This document shows, in pieces, positions 31,476-41,500 of a DNA stretch of 64,000 bases. The stretch lies in contig JAPFFF010000033.1 of NCBI GenBank assembly GCA_039105265.1, positions 434,001-498,000 on the forward strand, given 5' to 3'. Both the position numbers and the translations under genes were made by a program. This DNA is from Tritrichomonas musculus. Its lineage: Eukaryota > Parabasalia > Tritrichomonadida > Tritrichomonadidae. Below the pieces are notes generated by a model. That model searched no databases, was not told where the DNA came from, and saw only the letters and a list, made by a program, of their open reading frames with translations. The stretch's first letter is position 1. The number at the start of each line of letters is the position of its first letter.

Positions 31476-32645
31476 ATGACTTCAAATAAACTCATTTCCC
31501 AACTAACTAAGAAAGAAATACTTCAACTACCTGGGTTCGCTGGATTGAATAAAATATTGTTACCAAATTTGAAAAATATATTGCGTGCTCATCTCGTGAA
31601 AACAAATATATTCAAACGTGGTGTTCGCGTTAATGATTATTTAGATTATTGCAAGAAACACAAATTGGATTCTATTCAAATAGATACATCGATTAAACAA
31701 CCTACTAAATCTAATCGCAAATTGAGTAAAGCTGATATTAACGCACAGATTAAACAACCTACTAAATCTAATCGCAAATTGAGTAAAGCTGATATTGACG
31801 CAAAGATTAAAGGATACAAACAAGATATGGATGAGTATACAAAATTATTGGAGAAGGCGAAATTGAATCCAGCAGCTGAACCAGGTGTTGATGAATGTAT
31901 ACACTATATAAATAATTACGAGGATAATATACTAAAATTGCTTAGCGATAAATATAATAAACCTGAATTGAAAACTGTTATTAATGAAATCAAAGCATTG
32001 CAAGAAGAAATGGATGATTATTTATATGTTGATAATAAATTGAGACAGTTATTGTATGAACTGAAAGATTATGAATATGATTTGAATAATAATGCTGATG
32101 CGTTAACCGAGGATGAATTAAATGAGACCAGGAACGCTGTTAAACAACATACTGCTGAGATAGCTAAACTCAAGAAGAATTTCGTTGAATTGAGTGATGA
32201 TGAGTTTGAAGCTAAATATTATAATAAGCTCGAGAAACTACGTGAACGTAGACAGCAGATGGAAAATGAGATTAACAAATTAGTCGAGGAGGATAAAAAT
32301 AAACGTAAGCGAGCTAGAAAACCCAAACCCAAGTTATCAGATGAGCAAAAGGCAGCCAATCGTGAGATGAGGTCAAAGCGACGACGTGAGAAGAAACTAT
32401 TAAATGTACCTACTGCAGATTTATCACGTGAGGAACAATTTGATAAAGAAATATTACTTAGTGAGAAGAGGATTATTGAGTTGGAAAAGACATATGCTCC
32501 ATATAAAGATGATGAGCGATACGCTACAGAATTGCAAAATGAAATAAATAGGTTACGTAATAATATTGATTACGTTAATAAAAAGAAGAAAGCTTATATT
32601 GCTGAGAAAAGTGAAACCAAGAAATCGAGAAGACGAAAGAAGTAA
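31476..32645 (+). CDS. Polinton coiled-coil protein with N-terminal LPGF module
   Basis: 389 residues. Residues 4-60 (LTKKEILQLPGF...KRGVRVNDYLDYCKKH) share a module with the starts of the proteins at 36734 and 38547. A 19-residue tandem duplication follows (KQPTKSNRKLSKADI, 31692-31806), then long charged coiled coil and a very basic C-terminus. There is no catalytic motif. Sharing the module with the DNA polymerase suggests DNA or terminal-protein binding, or virion targeting; that is inference. It starts at TAAATG after a T-rich tract. Confidence 0.6.
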   Translation: MTSNKLISQLTKKEILQLPGFAGLNKILLPNLKNILRAHLVKTNIFKRGVRVNDYLDYCKKHKLDSIQIDTSIKQPTKSNRKLSKADINAQIKQPTKSNRKLSKADIDAKIKGYKQDMDEYTKLLEKAKLNPAAEPGVDECIHYINNYEDNILKLLSDKYNKPELKTVINEIKALQEEMDDYLYVDNKLRQLLYELKDYEYDLNNNADALTEDELNETRNAVKQHTAEIAKLKKNFVELSDDEFEAKYYNKLEKLRERRQQMENEINKLVEEDKNKRKRARKPKPKLSDEQKAANREMRSKRRREKKLLNVPTADLSREEQFDKEILLSEKRIIELEKTYAPYKDDERYATELQNEINRLRNNIDYVNKKKKAYIAEKSETKKSRRRKK

Positions 32646-32667
32646 TTTTTTTATTATATAAAAAGTA

Positions 32668-34245
32668 ATGTTGAACAATGAAGTGATTATGCAAACATCT
32701 GCGGATGCATGCACCCAGATAGCCTCATATTTTGATACCGTCGATAATTGCATTGCGATGAGTGATACTAATAAACAATATTCGATCAACCCACAGACGA
32801 GTTATGGACCATCGCCCCCAATCAAAAGTGGCTCGTATACATCTGTAATCATATCACCAAATACTCACAACACGGCTGATTTATACAACGGATTCATTAA
32901 GGCAACGATGGAGATTAAAGTTAATATCGATGATAAGATAGATACAGCAAATGTTGGCGATTATAGTTTCAATAATATATGGTATGGATTTAAAGATGCA
33001 CGTGATGCTATTGAGAAGTATGAAATTGTAGCAAATGGTATCACCATATATACACAAAATTATGGCTGTGAAGAATCATTTCTTACAGCTTGTTGTTCCA
33101 ACGAAACCACGAAGAGGGCAGATATTTATTCGAAAACTAGGCATAAAGATGTATGGAGACAGAATGAAGGGTGCCGCTGCGGTTTCGTAGTTTACTGGAC
33201 TAAAGATAGGACCGAAGCTACTGGTACGATTAATTTGAAGATAGATTTGAGAAGATTCTTGCCGATATCTAACATTAAATATCTCCCAGCGTTTGCAGGC
33301 AAAATAGAACTGCGATTATATTTCTCATGCGCGGGACTAGTATATTGTCCATGTGGACCTGATGAAAATTTGATCAATAATCCTGGTAAGTATTCAAAAT
33401 ATACATTTCATCCCGTCACGACAGAATTCAAGCAAATAGGTAATCCAATAAGATGTTGGGCGACATCTACAACCGCTAATGGATTATATACATTAAATAA
33501 TGCTGATAGAACAAGTAATGTTATATGGTATGAGGTCAAGGATTGCCTCAGTATTATCCCATGTTTTGGAATTAGTGAGAGTGTTTATAACTCATTGGTT
33601 CAACGATATAGTGATCCATCTCACCCGTTAACATTTCCTACACAAACATTATCTGTATACACGACAACTAATAAACTCGAGCAACCTAATGATAAGACCA
33701 CCTGTACTATCACTCCAAGATTTGTTGATAGTATATTTTGTTTATTCCCGTTGCGTAATACTGATAAAACTGTTTTCAAGAATCCATTATTCAAATCATT
33801 CTACATTAATGCGGGTGGATATGGCAACATACCTTCGCGACCATTTGGTACAACTGAAGAGTACCCCGAATTCTTGGAATATTGCCAGAATGCAATGAAC
33901 ATGAATGGTGAGCAGAGTGGTTTCAATAAGGAGGTCGTCAGATCGCTAACCAATTCATATTCATTTAACTCAACGACTGGTTATTATAGTGACGACAGGT
34001 CATCGTTTTTCATTGGTCTCCCAACAGAAACTGATAATACATATCAACAGGGACTCACTTCGCTATCACCTATCAATTTTGAAATGAATATTACTCAAAG
34101 TGCGACTGAAGGTTCATTTGCGAAGAGTGTAGATGCCAACCCACTTTTCTGCTTATTATATGATGCCTCGATTAGTATATTAGTTCAACCAAATGGTATG
34201 CCTCCATTGGTTCGTATTGGTAACTATGATTTAACTACACCTTGA
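32668..34245 (+). CDS. putative Polinton major capsid protein
   Basis: A 525-residue, beta-rich protein with low charge, many Tyr/Pro/Asn turns and no enzymatic motif (SGSYTSVIISPNT, FIKATMEIKVNIDD, FAGKIELRLYFSCAG, SPINFEMNITQSA). Length, composition and position downstream of the packaging ATPase fit the double jelly-roll major capsid protein of Polintons. I cannot confirm the fold by eye. The next best alternative is another virion surface protein. Confidence 0.55.
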   Translation: MLNNEVIMQTSADACTQIASYFDTVDNCIAMSDTNKQYSINPQTSYGPSPPIKSGSYTSVIISPNTHNTADLYNGFIKATMEIKVNIDDKIDTANVGDYSFNNIWYGFKDARDAIEKYEIVANGITIYTQNYGCEESFLTACCSNETTKRADIYSKTRHKDVWRQNEGCRCGFVVYWTKDRTEATGTINLKIDLRRFLPISNIKYLPAFAGKIELRLYFSCAGLVYCPCGPDENLINNPGKYSKYTFHPVTTEFKQIGNPIRCWATSTTANGLYTLNNADRTSNVIWYEVKDCLSIIPCFGISESVYNSLVQRYSDPSHPLTFPTQTLSVYTTTNKLEQPNDKTTCTITPRFVDSIFCLFPLRNTDKTVFKNPLFKSFYINAGGYGNIPSRPFGTTEEYPEFLEYCQNAMNMNGEQSGFNKEVVRSLTNSYSFNSTTGYYSDDRSSFFIGLPTETDNTYQQGLTSLSPINFEMNITQSATEGSFAKSVDANPLFCLLYDASISILVQPNGMPPLVRIGNYDLTTP

Positions 34246-34295
34246 GTAAATTTTCAAACAATACAACACATTATTTTTGTTTATTTGCATAATAA

Positions 34296-34724
34296 ATGAA
34301 TAAGTATAAAAACCCGAATTCAACAACCATCGGTACCACTGGATGTATGTATAATGAATCGACCACCACCAACGAAGATGTTGAGTATAATCATTATGGT
34401 ATATATTCAAATGATAATACTTATGCGGTCACATTCAATCCTCACATCAATCGACCACCTACCAAAAATATGCCACACAATCCAGTTAGACCACCTCCAA
34501 CTGATGAGCATATGACGCTTACTCAAAATGAGCCTCCCGTGAGTATGACTGATGGGATGCATTATTTGAACAATGCGACAACGAAACCTCCTCCATTGCT
34601 ACCACCATATTTGAATAGACCTCAAGACCTGGCAGCGATTCAAGGATTGGCTAATGAGAGAGATAAGGCAAATTTGATATATAATAAGCCGGCTAATATC
34701 AATTTCAAAAATATACATTATTGA
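34296..34724 (+). CDS. Polinton hypothetical protein, Pro/Asn-rich
   Basis: 142 residues, low complexity, with several PP-containing turns (RPPTKNMPHNPVRPPPT, KPPPLLPPYLN) and no recognisable domain. It begins at TAAATG 50 bp after the presumed capsid gene and is likely a virion-associated or disordered linker protein. Confidence 0.5.
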   Translation: MNKYKNPNSTTIGTTGCMYNESTTTNEDVEYNHYGIYSNDNTYAVTFNPHINRPPTKNMPHNPVRPPPTDEHMTLTQNEPPVSMTDGMHYLNNATTKPPPLLPPYLNRPQDLAAIQGLANERDKANLIYNKPANINFKNIHY

Positions 34725-34761
34725 GAAATCACATGGTTTATAATATTTTATTTTTGGGGAA

Positions 34762-35292
34762 ATGATCAAGAAAAGAAATGCTAATGCAGGTATCAATGCA
34801 AACGTTTCATTAGAACCATCAGCTGCATCGCAATCAACATCTAATATTAATAATAATATCATCATTAATAAGAGGGATGATGGCAAGGAGGATATCGTCA
34901 TTACGAGAGATATCGATGAGGAGCAACCAGTATCATCCGCTGAGGGCATGGATGTGAGGACTGTTATATTAGAATCATATGCACAAATATTATTGAATCA
35001 AGATAAGGCGTTATTAAGTAATCTCATCTCCAAAAATTGTATCATTGTTCCCATGTCGGCTTTACAAAATATTATCAAGGCAGCAATCCATACTGAACAG
35101 GTAGATATATATCTGGATGAAGATATTAAATGTTGTGCAACTAAAGCTAATCCAATTCGCAAAATAGAAGCTATCAAAATTGTTAATGAGAATGGAGAAA
35201 TTGTAACTGATTTCAAGCAGGTCTACAATAAGGAGTATAACGAACTTGTTAACGTATACCATTTATGTCTCAAATACTGCATCAATATGTAA
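34762..35292 (+). CDS. Polinton hypothetical protein (176 aa)
   Basis: The N-terminal 55 residues are disordered and Ser/Asn/acidic. The remaining 120 residues form a compact mixed alpha/beta region (VRTVILESYAQILLNQDKA, LQNIIKAAIHTEQVDIYLDE, IRKIEAIKIVN) that I do not recognise. It is preceded by a TTTTATTTTTGGGG tract. Function unknown. Confidence 0.5.
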   Translation: MIKKRNANAGINANVSLEPSAASQSTSNINNNIIINKRDDGKEDIVITRDIDEEQPVSSAEGMDVRTVILESYAQILLNQDKALLSNLISKNCIIVPMSALQNIIKAAIHTEQVDIYLDEDIKCCATKANPIRKIEAIKIVNENGEIVTDFKQVYNKEYNELVNVYHLCLKYCINM

Positions 35293-35294
35293 AA

Positions 35295-35456
35295 ATGCAA
35301 AAACCAACCCCCGTAACTGGATGCGTAATGCATTCTCTCGAGGAACCAACATACGTACCCGGGATTATATATCAATCCCCCAAGGAAAATATCTGCATCC
35401 AATTACAGGAGCTGGTTTGGGTTTGCATTGCCGACAATGCTTCGTATTATCCATAA
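35295..35456 (+). CDS. possible small Polinton protein (53 aa)
   Basis: An ATG two bases after the previous stop opens a 53-codon frame (MQKPTPVTGCVMHSLEEP, then ICIQLQELVWVCIADN) with balanced codon use and more GC than the spacer after it. It is too short to be sure, and overlapping frames exist. Confidence 0.3.
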   Translation: MQKPTPVTGCVMHSLEEPTYVPGIIYQSPKENICIQLQELVWVCIADNASYYP

Positions 35457-35779
35457 TCCACAAGTAATAGCTTACCACAAGGTGTTTAGTTCGCTAGGGC
35501 TCTATCACAAATATGGACCGAAAATAATACGAAAAATCGGTATGGCAGCGAATCGAACTCATGCCTGCCGCCGAAGCTGGGAGACATGCTTCATGATCCA
35601 ACAACTATACCAGTTAGCGCTAACACATATATGTTTTCGATTTACTATTTAAACTGTTCCAACTATATTCCATCATACATATAGAACGCAGTTCCTGCTC
35701 GCTCTATATACCCAAAATTTTTCAAAAATATTTTTTATATCACATGTCCAAAATTATTTTATTTTTTATCCTAATATAA
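35457..35779. other. non-coding stretch with dyads, tRNA-like T-loop word
   Basis: A GC-richer patch at 35535-35640 has GTTAGCGCTAAC (perfect 12-bp palindrome), GGCAG...CTGCC and CATGxxxxCATG pairings. On the minus strand the word GAGTTCGATTC resembles a tRNA T-loop, but no full cloverleaf closes. The rest is T-rich leader of the next gene. Confidence 0.4.
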
Positions 35780-36238
35780 ATGTCTGTTGATTCAATCGTA
35801 GACACTAACAATAACTTCTACTCACCAACCAAGCTCGTTTCATTTATCAATGATACATATAAGAACAACAAGTTTGTAAAGGCTGTCATCTATTTCGAGG
35901 GGGAGAAAGTATTTAAAAATAAGTTTGACAAATATTGTTGCAAACCTTTATTCATCACACTCGAATCTAATAATAAGAAAAATAATGTATTCATCAACTA
36001 TAATAAAATCATTAAATTGTTTGGGGATTCGATTATAGTATCATTCAACTGCAAATTCGATAGTAAGGATAAGCTATACGTCCTTATCATAGAACTCACA
36101 ATGCAAACATATATGGACACCCCATACTATCCATGTCACGTTCTTGAATGCGTCAACAAACATAATATCAAATGTATTCGCGACCAGTTCAAAATTGAAT
36201 TCGATGATAGCGATATAAAGGATGATTGCTTCGTATAA
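35780..36238 (+). CDS. Polinton hypothetical protein (152 aa)
   Basis: 152 residues with alternating hydrophobic strands (KAVIYFEGEKVFK, DSIIVSFNCKFD, YVLIIELTMQTYM) and six cysteines in the second half (CHVLECVNKHNIKC). No known motif is seen. It starts at TAAATG after a long T-rich tract and overlaps nothing. Function unknown. Confidence 0.55.
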   Translation: MSVDSIVDTNNNFYSPTKLVSFINDTYKNNKFVKAVIYFEGEKVFKNKFDKYCCKPLFITLESNNKKNNVFINYNKIIKLFGDSIIVSFNCKFDSKDKLYVLIIELTMQTYMDTPYYPCHVLECVNKHNIKCIRDQFKIEFDDSDIKDDCFV

Positions 36239-36284
36239 ATATGCGTCGATTATTTTTTATATAATATTTTTTCTCGATAAGCAA

Positions 36285-36692
36285 ATGAGTGAATCGCAAG
36301 TAGATAGCCCAACTATTACTAATCAACTTCCATCCGTCACCGGGACAATTGTTAAATCGAAATCGAGTGATGTATTAAATAAGATTGATAACATTGATGA
36401 TGAACCTGTTGAACCTGAATCTAAGAAGCCTCGTGGGCGAAGATGTAAGTATGCTAATGATGACGAGCGACGAGCTGCTAGACGCCAACAGCAACGTGAA
36501 TATAGATTACGTAAAAAATATGAAATGGAGATACTAAGGAGATATGTCGAGGAACATCTTGATGAGCTTGAAGAGGAGGAAGAGGATACCCCAGATGCGG
36601 ATAATATCGATTGTAGTGTTAATGAGACAATTAATGAGACAATTAATGAGACACCTGATGATGAACCCTTAGTAGATGACTGTAATAATTAA
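36285..36692 (+). CDS. bZIP-like basic protein of Polinton 1
   Basis: 135 residues from the ATG at 36285; an upstream in-frame ATG at 36222 overlaps the previous gene and would add a hydrophobic stretch, so the internal start is preferred. The core reads RGRRCKYANDDERRAARRQQ followed by YRLRKKYEMEILRRYVEEH, a basic region running into a short leucine/isoleucine heptad like bZIP factors. The tail is acidic with an NETI repeat. The protein at 61183-61413 in element 2 has the same core. Probably a DNA-binding regulator; only the basic-region resemblance supports this. Confidence 0.6.
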   Translation: MSESQVDSPTITNQLPSVTGTIVKSKSSDVLNKIDNIDDEPVEPESKKPRGRRCKYANDDERRAARRQQQREYRLRKKYEMEILRRYVEEHLDELEEEEEDTPDADNIDCSVNETINETINETPDDEPLVDDCNN

Positions 36693-36733
36693 ATAATTAC
36701 ATTTTATCGAACCATATTTTTATTTTTGTTTAA

Positions 36734-37738
36734 ATGAGTGATAGTGATGACTTCAATTATGATCCAAATGATGACTCATATCCCAAGACCTCACCTCCCA
36801 AGAAGCATGGCTCATCCAGTTGCAACCTACCCCAGAATAAAACTGTACTGAGTCTAAATAAGGGAGAGATTGTTCAACTGCCTGGATTCAAGAGTTTATA
36901 TAATTATTTATTGATCGAACTCAAGGATTTCGTTCGGGCGAGAGTTCATCAATATACCAAAAAGAAACGTGGTTACAAAGTTAAGGAATATGTCGAAAAA
37001 TATCGAAGTAATCCACAACCATATATACCACCTCATCCCACTAAACGTAAGATGATAGCTCCACCCAAATCCAATATTAAGGCTATAGAATATACATCTA
37101 ATGATTCATCCGCACCACCTGCAAATTATATGTCTAAGAAGCAACGTAAGGCTGCTATCATCGCGGCTGCACGTGCTCAAAGACGACAACTCATCACTGA
37201 TCAGGGATTGCAGGAAGCATATGAACGTATCAAAGATAAAGCTAGACGAGCTCGTAGGGCAGTTGAACGAAAGCAACGCAAGAAGGATAATAAAGCTAAG
37301 CGTGCTGCTATAAAACAAGCTAACTGGGAGAAGGAGCATAAGGAGAAGGAAATCAATAGGCTATTGAAGGAGGCTGAATCATATGATCCATACAAGCCAC
37401 CTGCAAATTATATGTCTAAGAAGCAACGTAAGGCTGCACTGATAGCAGCTGCTCAAAGTTCTAAAGCTGCAGCTAGAAAGCAACGTAGAAAGGAGAATAA
37501 AGCTAAGCGTGCTGCTATAAAACAAGCTAACTGGGAGAAGCATGTTGCTGAAAAGGAGGAAGCTATCGCTAGGGAAGCCTTGATTCGTGAATCGAATGCA
37601 CGTTCAAAAATATTTAAAGATATAAAGAATAATGGTAAGCTTGCACAATCTGCTAAACAAATCGCAAGGACTAAGCGAAACCTCGAATTGATACATGGTA
37701 AACCTGTTAGAATTATCAGTATTGAGGATAACAAATAA
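36734..37738 (+). CDS. Lys/Arg-rich Polinton protein with LPGF module and internal repeat
   Basis: 334 residues. An acidic start is followed by the shared module (LNKGEIVQLPGFKSLYNYLL...KKRGYKVKEYVEKY, about residues 40-95). The rest is very basic, with two copies of PPANYMSKKQRKAA and of KAKRAAIKQANWEK about 90 residues apart. The charge suggests packing or binding of element DNA, as virion core proteins do. It starts at TAAATG after TTTTTATTTTT. Confidence 0.6.
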   Translation: MSDSDDFNYDPNDDSYPKTSPPKKHGSSSCNLPQNKTVLSLNKGEIVQLPGFKSLYNYLLIELKDFVRARVHQYTKKKRGYKVKEYVEKYRSNPQPYIPPHPTKRKMIAPPKSNIKAIEYTSNDSSAPPANYMSKKQRKAAIIAAARAQRRQLITDQGLQEAYERIKDKARRARRAVERKQRKKDNKAKRAAIKQANWEKEHKEKEINRLLKEAESYDPYKPPANYMSKKQRKAALIAAAQSSKAAARKQRRKENKAKRAAIKQANWEKHVAEKEEAIAREALIRESNARSKIFKDIKNNGKLAQSAKQIARTKRNLELIHGKPVRIISIEDNK

Positions 37739-37758
37739 TATGCTCCGCAAAAATAATA

Positions 37759-38484
37759 CTAATTCAAGTTATATATTTTCTTGAATCTATTTACATATAC
37801 ATTGACAGTTCTATTTTTAGTGTCCTTCATGCTAACAAATAGAACACCTGATTTATTCTCTTTGATATATAATTCTCTGTAACGTACTCCGTTGAAATAG
37901 TAAAACTTATTATCGAAATAATAATAGTTCTCAAATAAGTGGTCACCGTATTTATTCACGACAATTGCATCTTCATCTATATCGTCAAAATACTCGTATA
38001 CAATACCTCTCGTTGAACTCCTATTTTTATTATTATCTTGAGTCGAAACCCATCGTAAACATTTTACATGATAATATGTCCTATCCTGCTCTATATGGTC
38101 GACGATAGTTTTGTTTACAGGGTCATCGTTATATATGAATTGTAGTGCAACAAGTCTATGTTTTTGTTGACAGCTACCATTGAGAGATACTTGGATGTAT
38201 CCGCTAGTTTTATTTTTGAATTCAGTAACAATCCTACCAGTTGCTATCTTACGAATTGGATAAGGGTAGCAGTTCCATATCTCATACTCGTTTTCATAAT
38301 TCTTGAGGGGGAACCATTTAGCATCTTTATCCTTTTCAACGGTGGGACATACATCATCACCGCGTCCATCTGTATTGCAACCAACATCGACAAGATCAGG
38401 GGTAGCCTTCAATCTAGCATTCTCCTCCTCAAGTAATTTGATGCGTTCCAATAATTGGTCAATATTGATATTATCGTGAGACAT
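37759..38484 (-). CDS. NUMOD4/HNH endonuclease-like protein on the opposite strand
   Basis: 241 residues. The N-terminal coiled coil (LLERIKLLEEENARLKA) precedes a NUMOD4-like segment (WFPLKNYENEYEIWNCYPYPIRK), then an HNH_3-like core (KHRLVALQFIYNDDPVNKTIVDHIEQDR, residues about 112-140). Relatives are homing endonucleases and phage HNH proteins that cut DNA. It is the only minus-strand gene between 27 and 42 kb, placed 20 bp from the convergent basic-protein gene and 62 bp head to head with the polymerase, as expected for a selfish insertion. Confidence 0.75.
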   Translation of the reverse strand: MSHDNINIDQLLERIKLLEEENARLKATPDLVDVGCNTDGRGDDVCPTVEKDKDAKWFPLKNYENEYEIWNCYPYPIRKIATGRIVTEFKNKTSGYIQVSLNGSCQQKHRLVALQFIYNDDPVNKTIVDHIEQDRTYYHVKCLRWVSTQDNNKNRSSTRGIVYEYFDDIDEDAIVVNKYGDHLFENYYYFDNKFYYFNGVRYRELYIKENKSGVLFVSMKDTKNRTVNVYVNRFKKIYNLN

Positions 38485-38546
38485 TTTGATAGCGCGATAA
38501 AAAAATGAGTTGATTTTGAAACCGGGCCATTTTTAATGATATATAA

Positions 38547-41500
38547 ATGAAAAATAAATTATTAAGTAAACTCACCAAAAGAGATATCTTATCGTTACCC
38601 GGATTCGCTAATAAAACTGCATCGTTGAGAGAGTTGAAGGGTGAGTTATCGAATCGATTGATAAGTATGCATATTAATAGGAGAGGTGTTTGCGTTGATG
38701 ATTATATTAGAGCATTTGATAAGGATGATAATAAATTATTCGCGACCATTCGTAAAGGCAAATCGAGTCATATCAATCGAGTTCAGCAACGTAATCAGTA
38801 TAAAAATAGTATTCGCGACAACGCATTAGAGGAGAGGCTTATATTAAACATCCCCATCAACTTATATCAATCCAAGACTGATGAGAGAATTCAATATGAG
38901 AAACGAATCAAGGATGTTGTCAATAAACGCAATTTCCAAAAATATATGACCGAATATATGTTATACGTGAATAGGAGGATATCATTTGATGTGTTGATAG
39001 GAGATGATGAAGACAAACGTTTAGCATTTTGTGAGGCGTTGAGAAAATGTTATAGTTTGAAAGGTGATGAGAGACCTGTTGTCAAAGCTCACTCACTCGA
39101 TGGTACCTATAAATATTTCACCTTGAGTGATAAATGGATGATTGATAACACGATTGGTCATATCGCAGGCACCGTTGATTTGATCGAAGATGCTAGTGAT
39201 GTAAATCCCAACTACAACAGCACATTTATACCCGTTCGATACGAAGCATTATTTGTAACTAAAAGTAAGTTCAAAAAGACCACCACATTTTCGATTCAAA
39301 AATTGGACCCTGATACGAATACAGTTTATAATGAAGAGATTGAGATTGATGAAGATTTTAGAAACATGTATGATGGCGGATTTTTCCCATATATCAATTT
39401 GAGCAATATCGATTTGACAGATTACCATATATTTAGTTCCATAGACAAAAATAATTATAAGGACAACTGCTTCGTATATGCATGTATTCAATCAGGTGTG
39501 TTTGAGATAGATGAAATAAATCATTTGAGGAATTATATTAGGACTAAGCGAGTTCCTTGTAATCGTATTATCAGTGTTGCCAAGGAATTCAAATGCCACT
39601 TCATTATACGACGTATCGATGAATCCAAAGATACTCGCCACCAATATAATGTTAGAATTGATACGCGAAAGAAACCATGGGCTAAGGATTACGTGAGAAC
39701 TGTCGACCTACTCCTATATAAGAATCACTACATGATTAATAAAAATATCATGGCGACAACATATTATTTGGAACATAGAGATGAGCTCGATGAAAAATTT
39801 GCTCATATTCCAATTGATAGGAGAGTTCTAATCAAGGGTGTTAATAAAGATACCCCTCTATATAAAAATGAAGGTACCACTCCAATGATTATACTACGTA
39901 AGATGTTTGATTTAAACTTATTTAGAGAGATTAAGAATTGTGAATTAAATATATTAGCAACGACCGAATTCAATAATAATCTCAATGACTATGTCGATTT
40001 AAATTATGATGAGGAGCTATGTTGCAAACCTATCAAAACAGATACTAATTACGGTAAGCAATGGAGTAGGATTTATTATAGCGATTACGAAACCAACTCA
40101 ACGGTGTCTCCTCATGTTCCATATCTAAATTGTACAGCTTGGAGAGATGGTGCATATATTCACAGTATATCTTTCACAGGAGATAATATTAATGAACAGC
40201 TATTAGATTATTTACAGGACCAATCATTAACATACTTTCACAATCTAAAATATGATGCATGCTTCTTCATGAACACATATGGTTGGCGGCCCAAGATACT
40301 TGAGCGAGCAGGTACTATATTACAAATCATCATGAACAAATATATCGATAACAAGATTGTGAAAACGTTAACGTTCCGCAACAGCTATTCTCTAATTAAT
40401 AAGCCCTTGAGGAAATTCGCGAGCATGTTCAACTTAGATGTCCACAAGGAAATCATGGCTTATAAGTTATATACGGAACATAATATTAAACGTTGTATCG
40501 TGCCAGCGTTAGAATTCCAAATACAATATTATGATGAGAAAAAAGATGAGAAATCTTTGCATGAGATTGCACGAGATTTTAAACAGTTGATTGAAAATGC
40601 GAAGATAGCTGATGCGTATGACTCATTAAATATAGATATCATGAAATATGCGAAATTTTATTGCAAGAAGGATTGCATAGTTTTGATGAAGGGCTTGGAG
40701 AAATTTAATGAAGACCTCATGAAAATATTTCATGAAACCAAGATTAATATGTTAAACATTCATAACTATATATCTATCTCAGCTATTGGATACGATTTCG
40801 CTAAAAGATATGGATGCTTTAATGGATGCTATGAGTTGAGTGGTAAGCCCCAGAATTTTATCCTGAGATGTGTTAGCGGAGGTAGGACAATGACTGCGAA
40901 TAATGATAAGCAATACATAGAGGGGCGCATCCAAGACTTCGATGCCGTGTCTTTATATCCATCTGCGATGAGAATTATGAATGGGGTACCCAAGGGCAAG
41001 CCTAAGATCATCCCCGCAAATGTTTCGAAGGAAGAGCTGTTGAGATATGACACGTTTTTTGCAGAAATCAATATTACAAAAATTAAATGTAAGAGTGATA
41101 TTGATTACAAATTTGGGCATGTATTCCATCGGGATGATAATGGTAGCAAGATATTTGATAACAATCCAGTCACCCATTTCTATATCGACAAGATAGCATT
41201 CATGGATTTAATGGAGTTTTATGATTTCGATTATGAGTTCATTCGCGGATACTATTTCAATGAAGGTTTCAATACAACTATAAATAAGTTCATCGATAAA
41301 TTATTTAGACTTAGATTGAGATACCAACGAGCATGTAATCCGTTGGAGCAAACTATTAAGCTGCTCCTCAATAGTATATATGGTAAGTCTATTTTGAAAG
41401 CTATTCCAATCGAGACTAAATCCGTCCCAAAGGAGAAGATATATAACTATATCTGGAGGAATTATAATTATATAAGTGAGATTACAGAAACCGATAATAT

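Noticed and set aside
35535-35645. tRNA gene on the minus strand
   Set aside because: A T-loop-like GAGTTCGATTC word and D-loop-like GG are present, but acceptor, D and anticodon stems do not close into a cloverleaf.
36222-36284. Earlier start of the bZIP-like protein
   Set aside because: It would add a hydrophobic stretch overlapping the upstream gene; the ATG at 36285 follows the usual T-rich leader.
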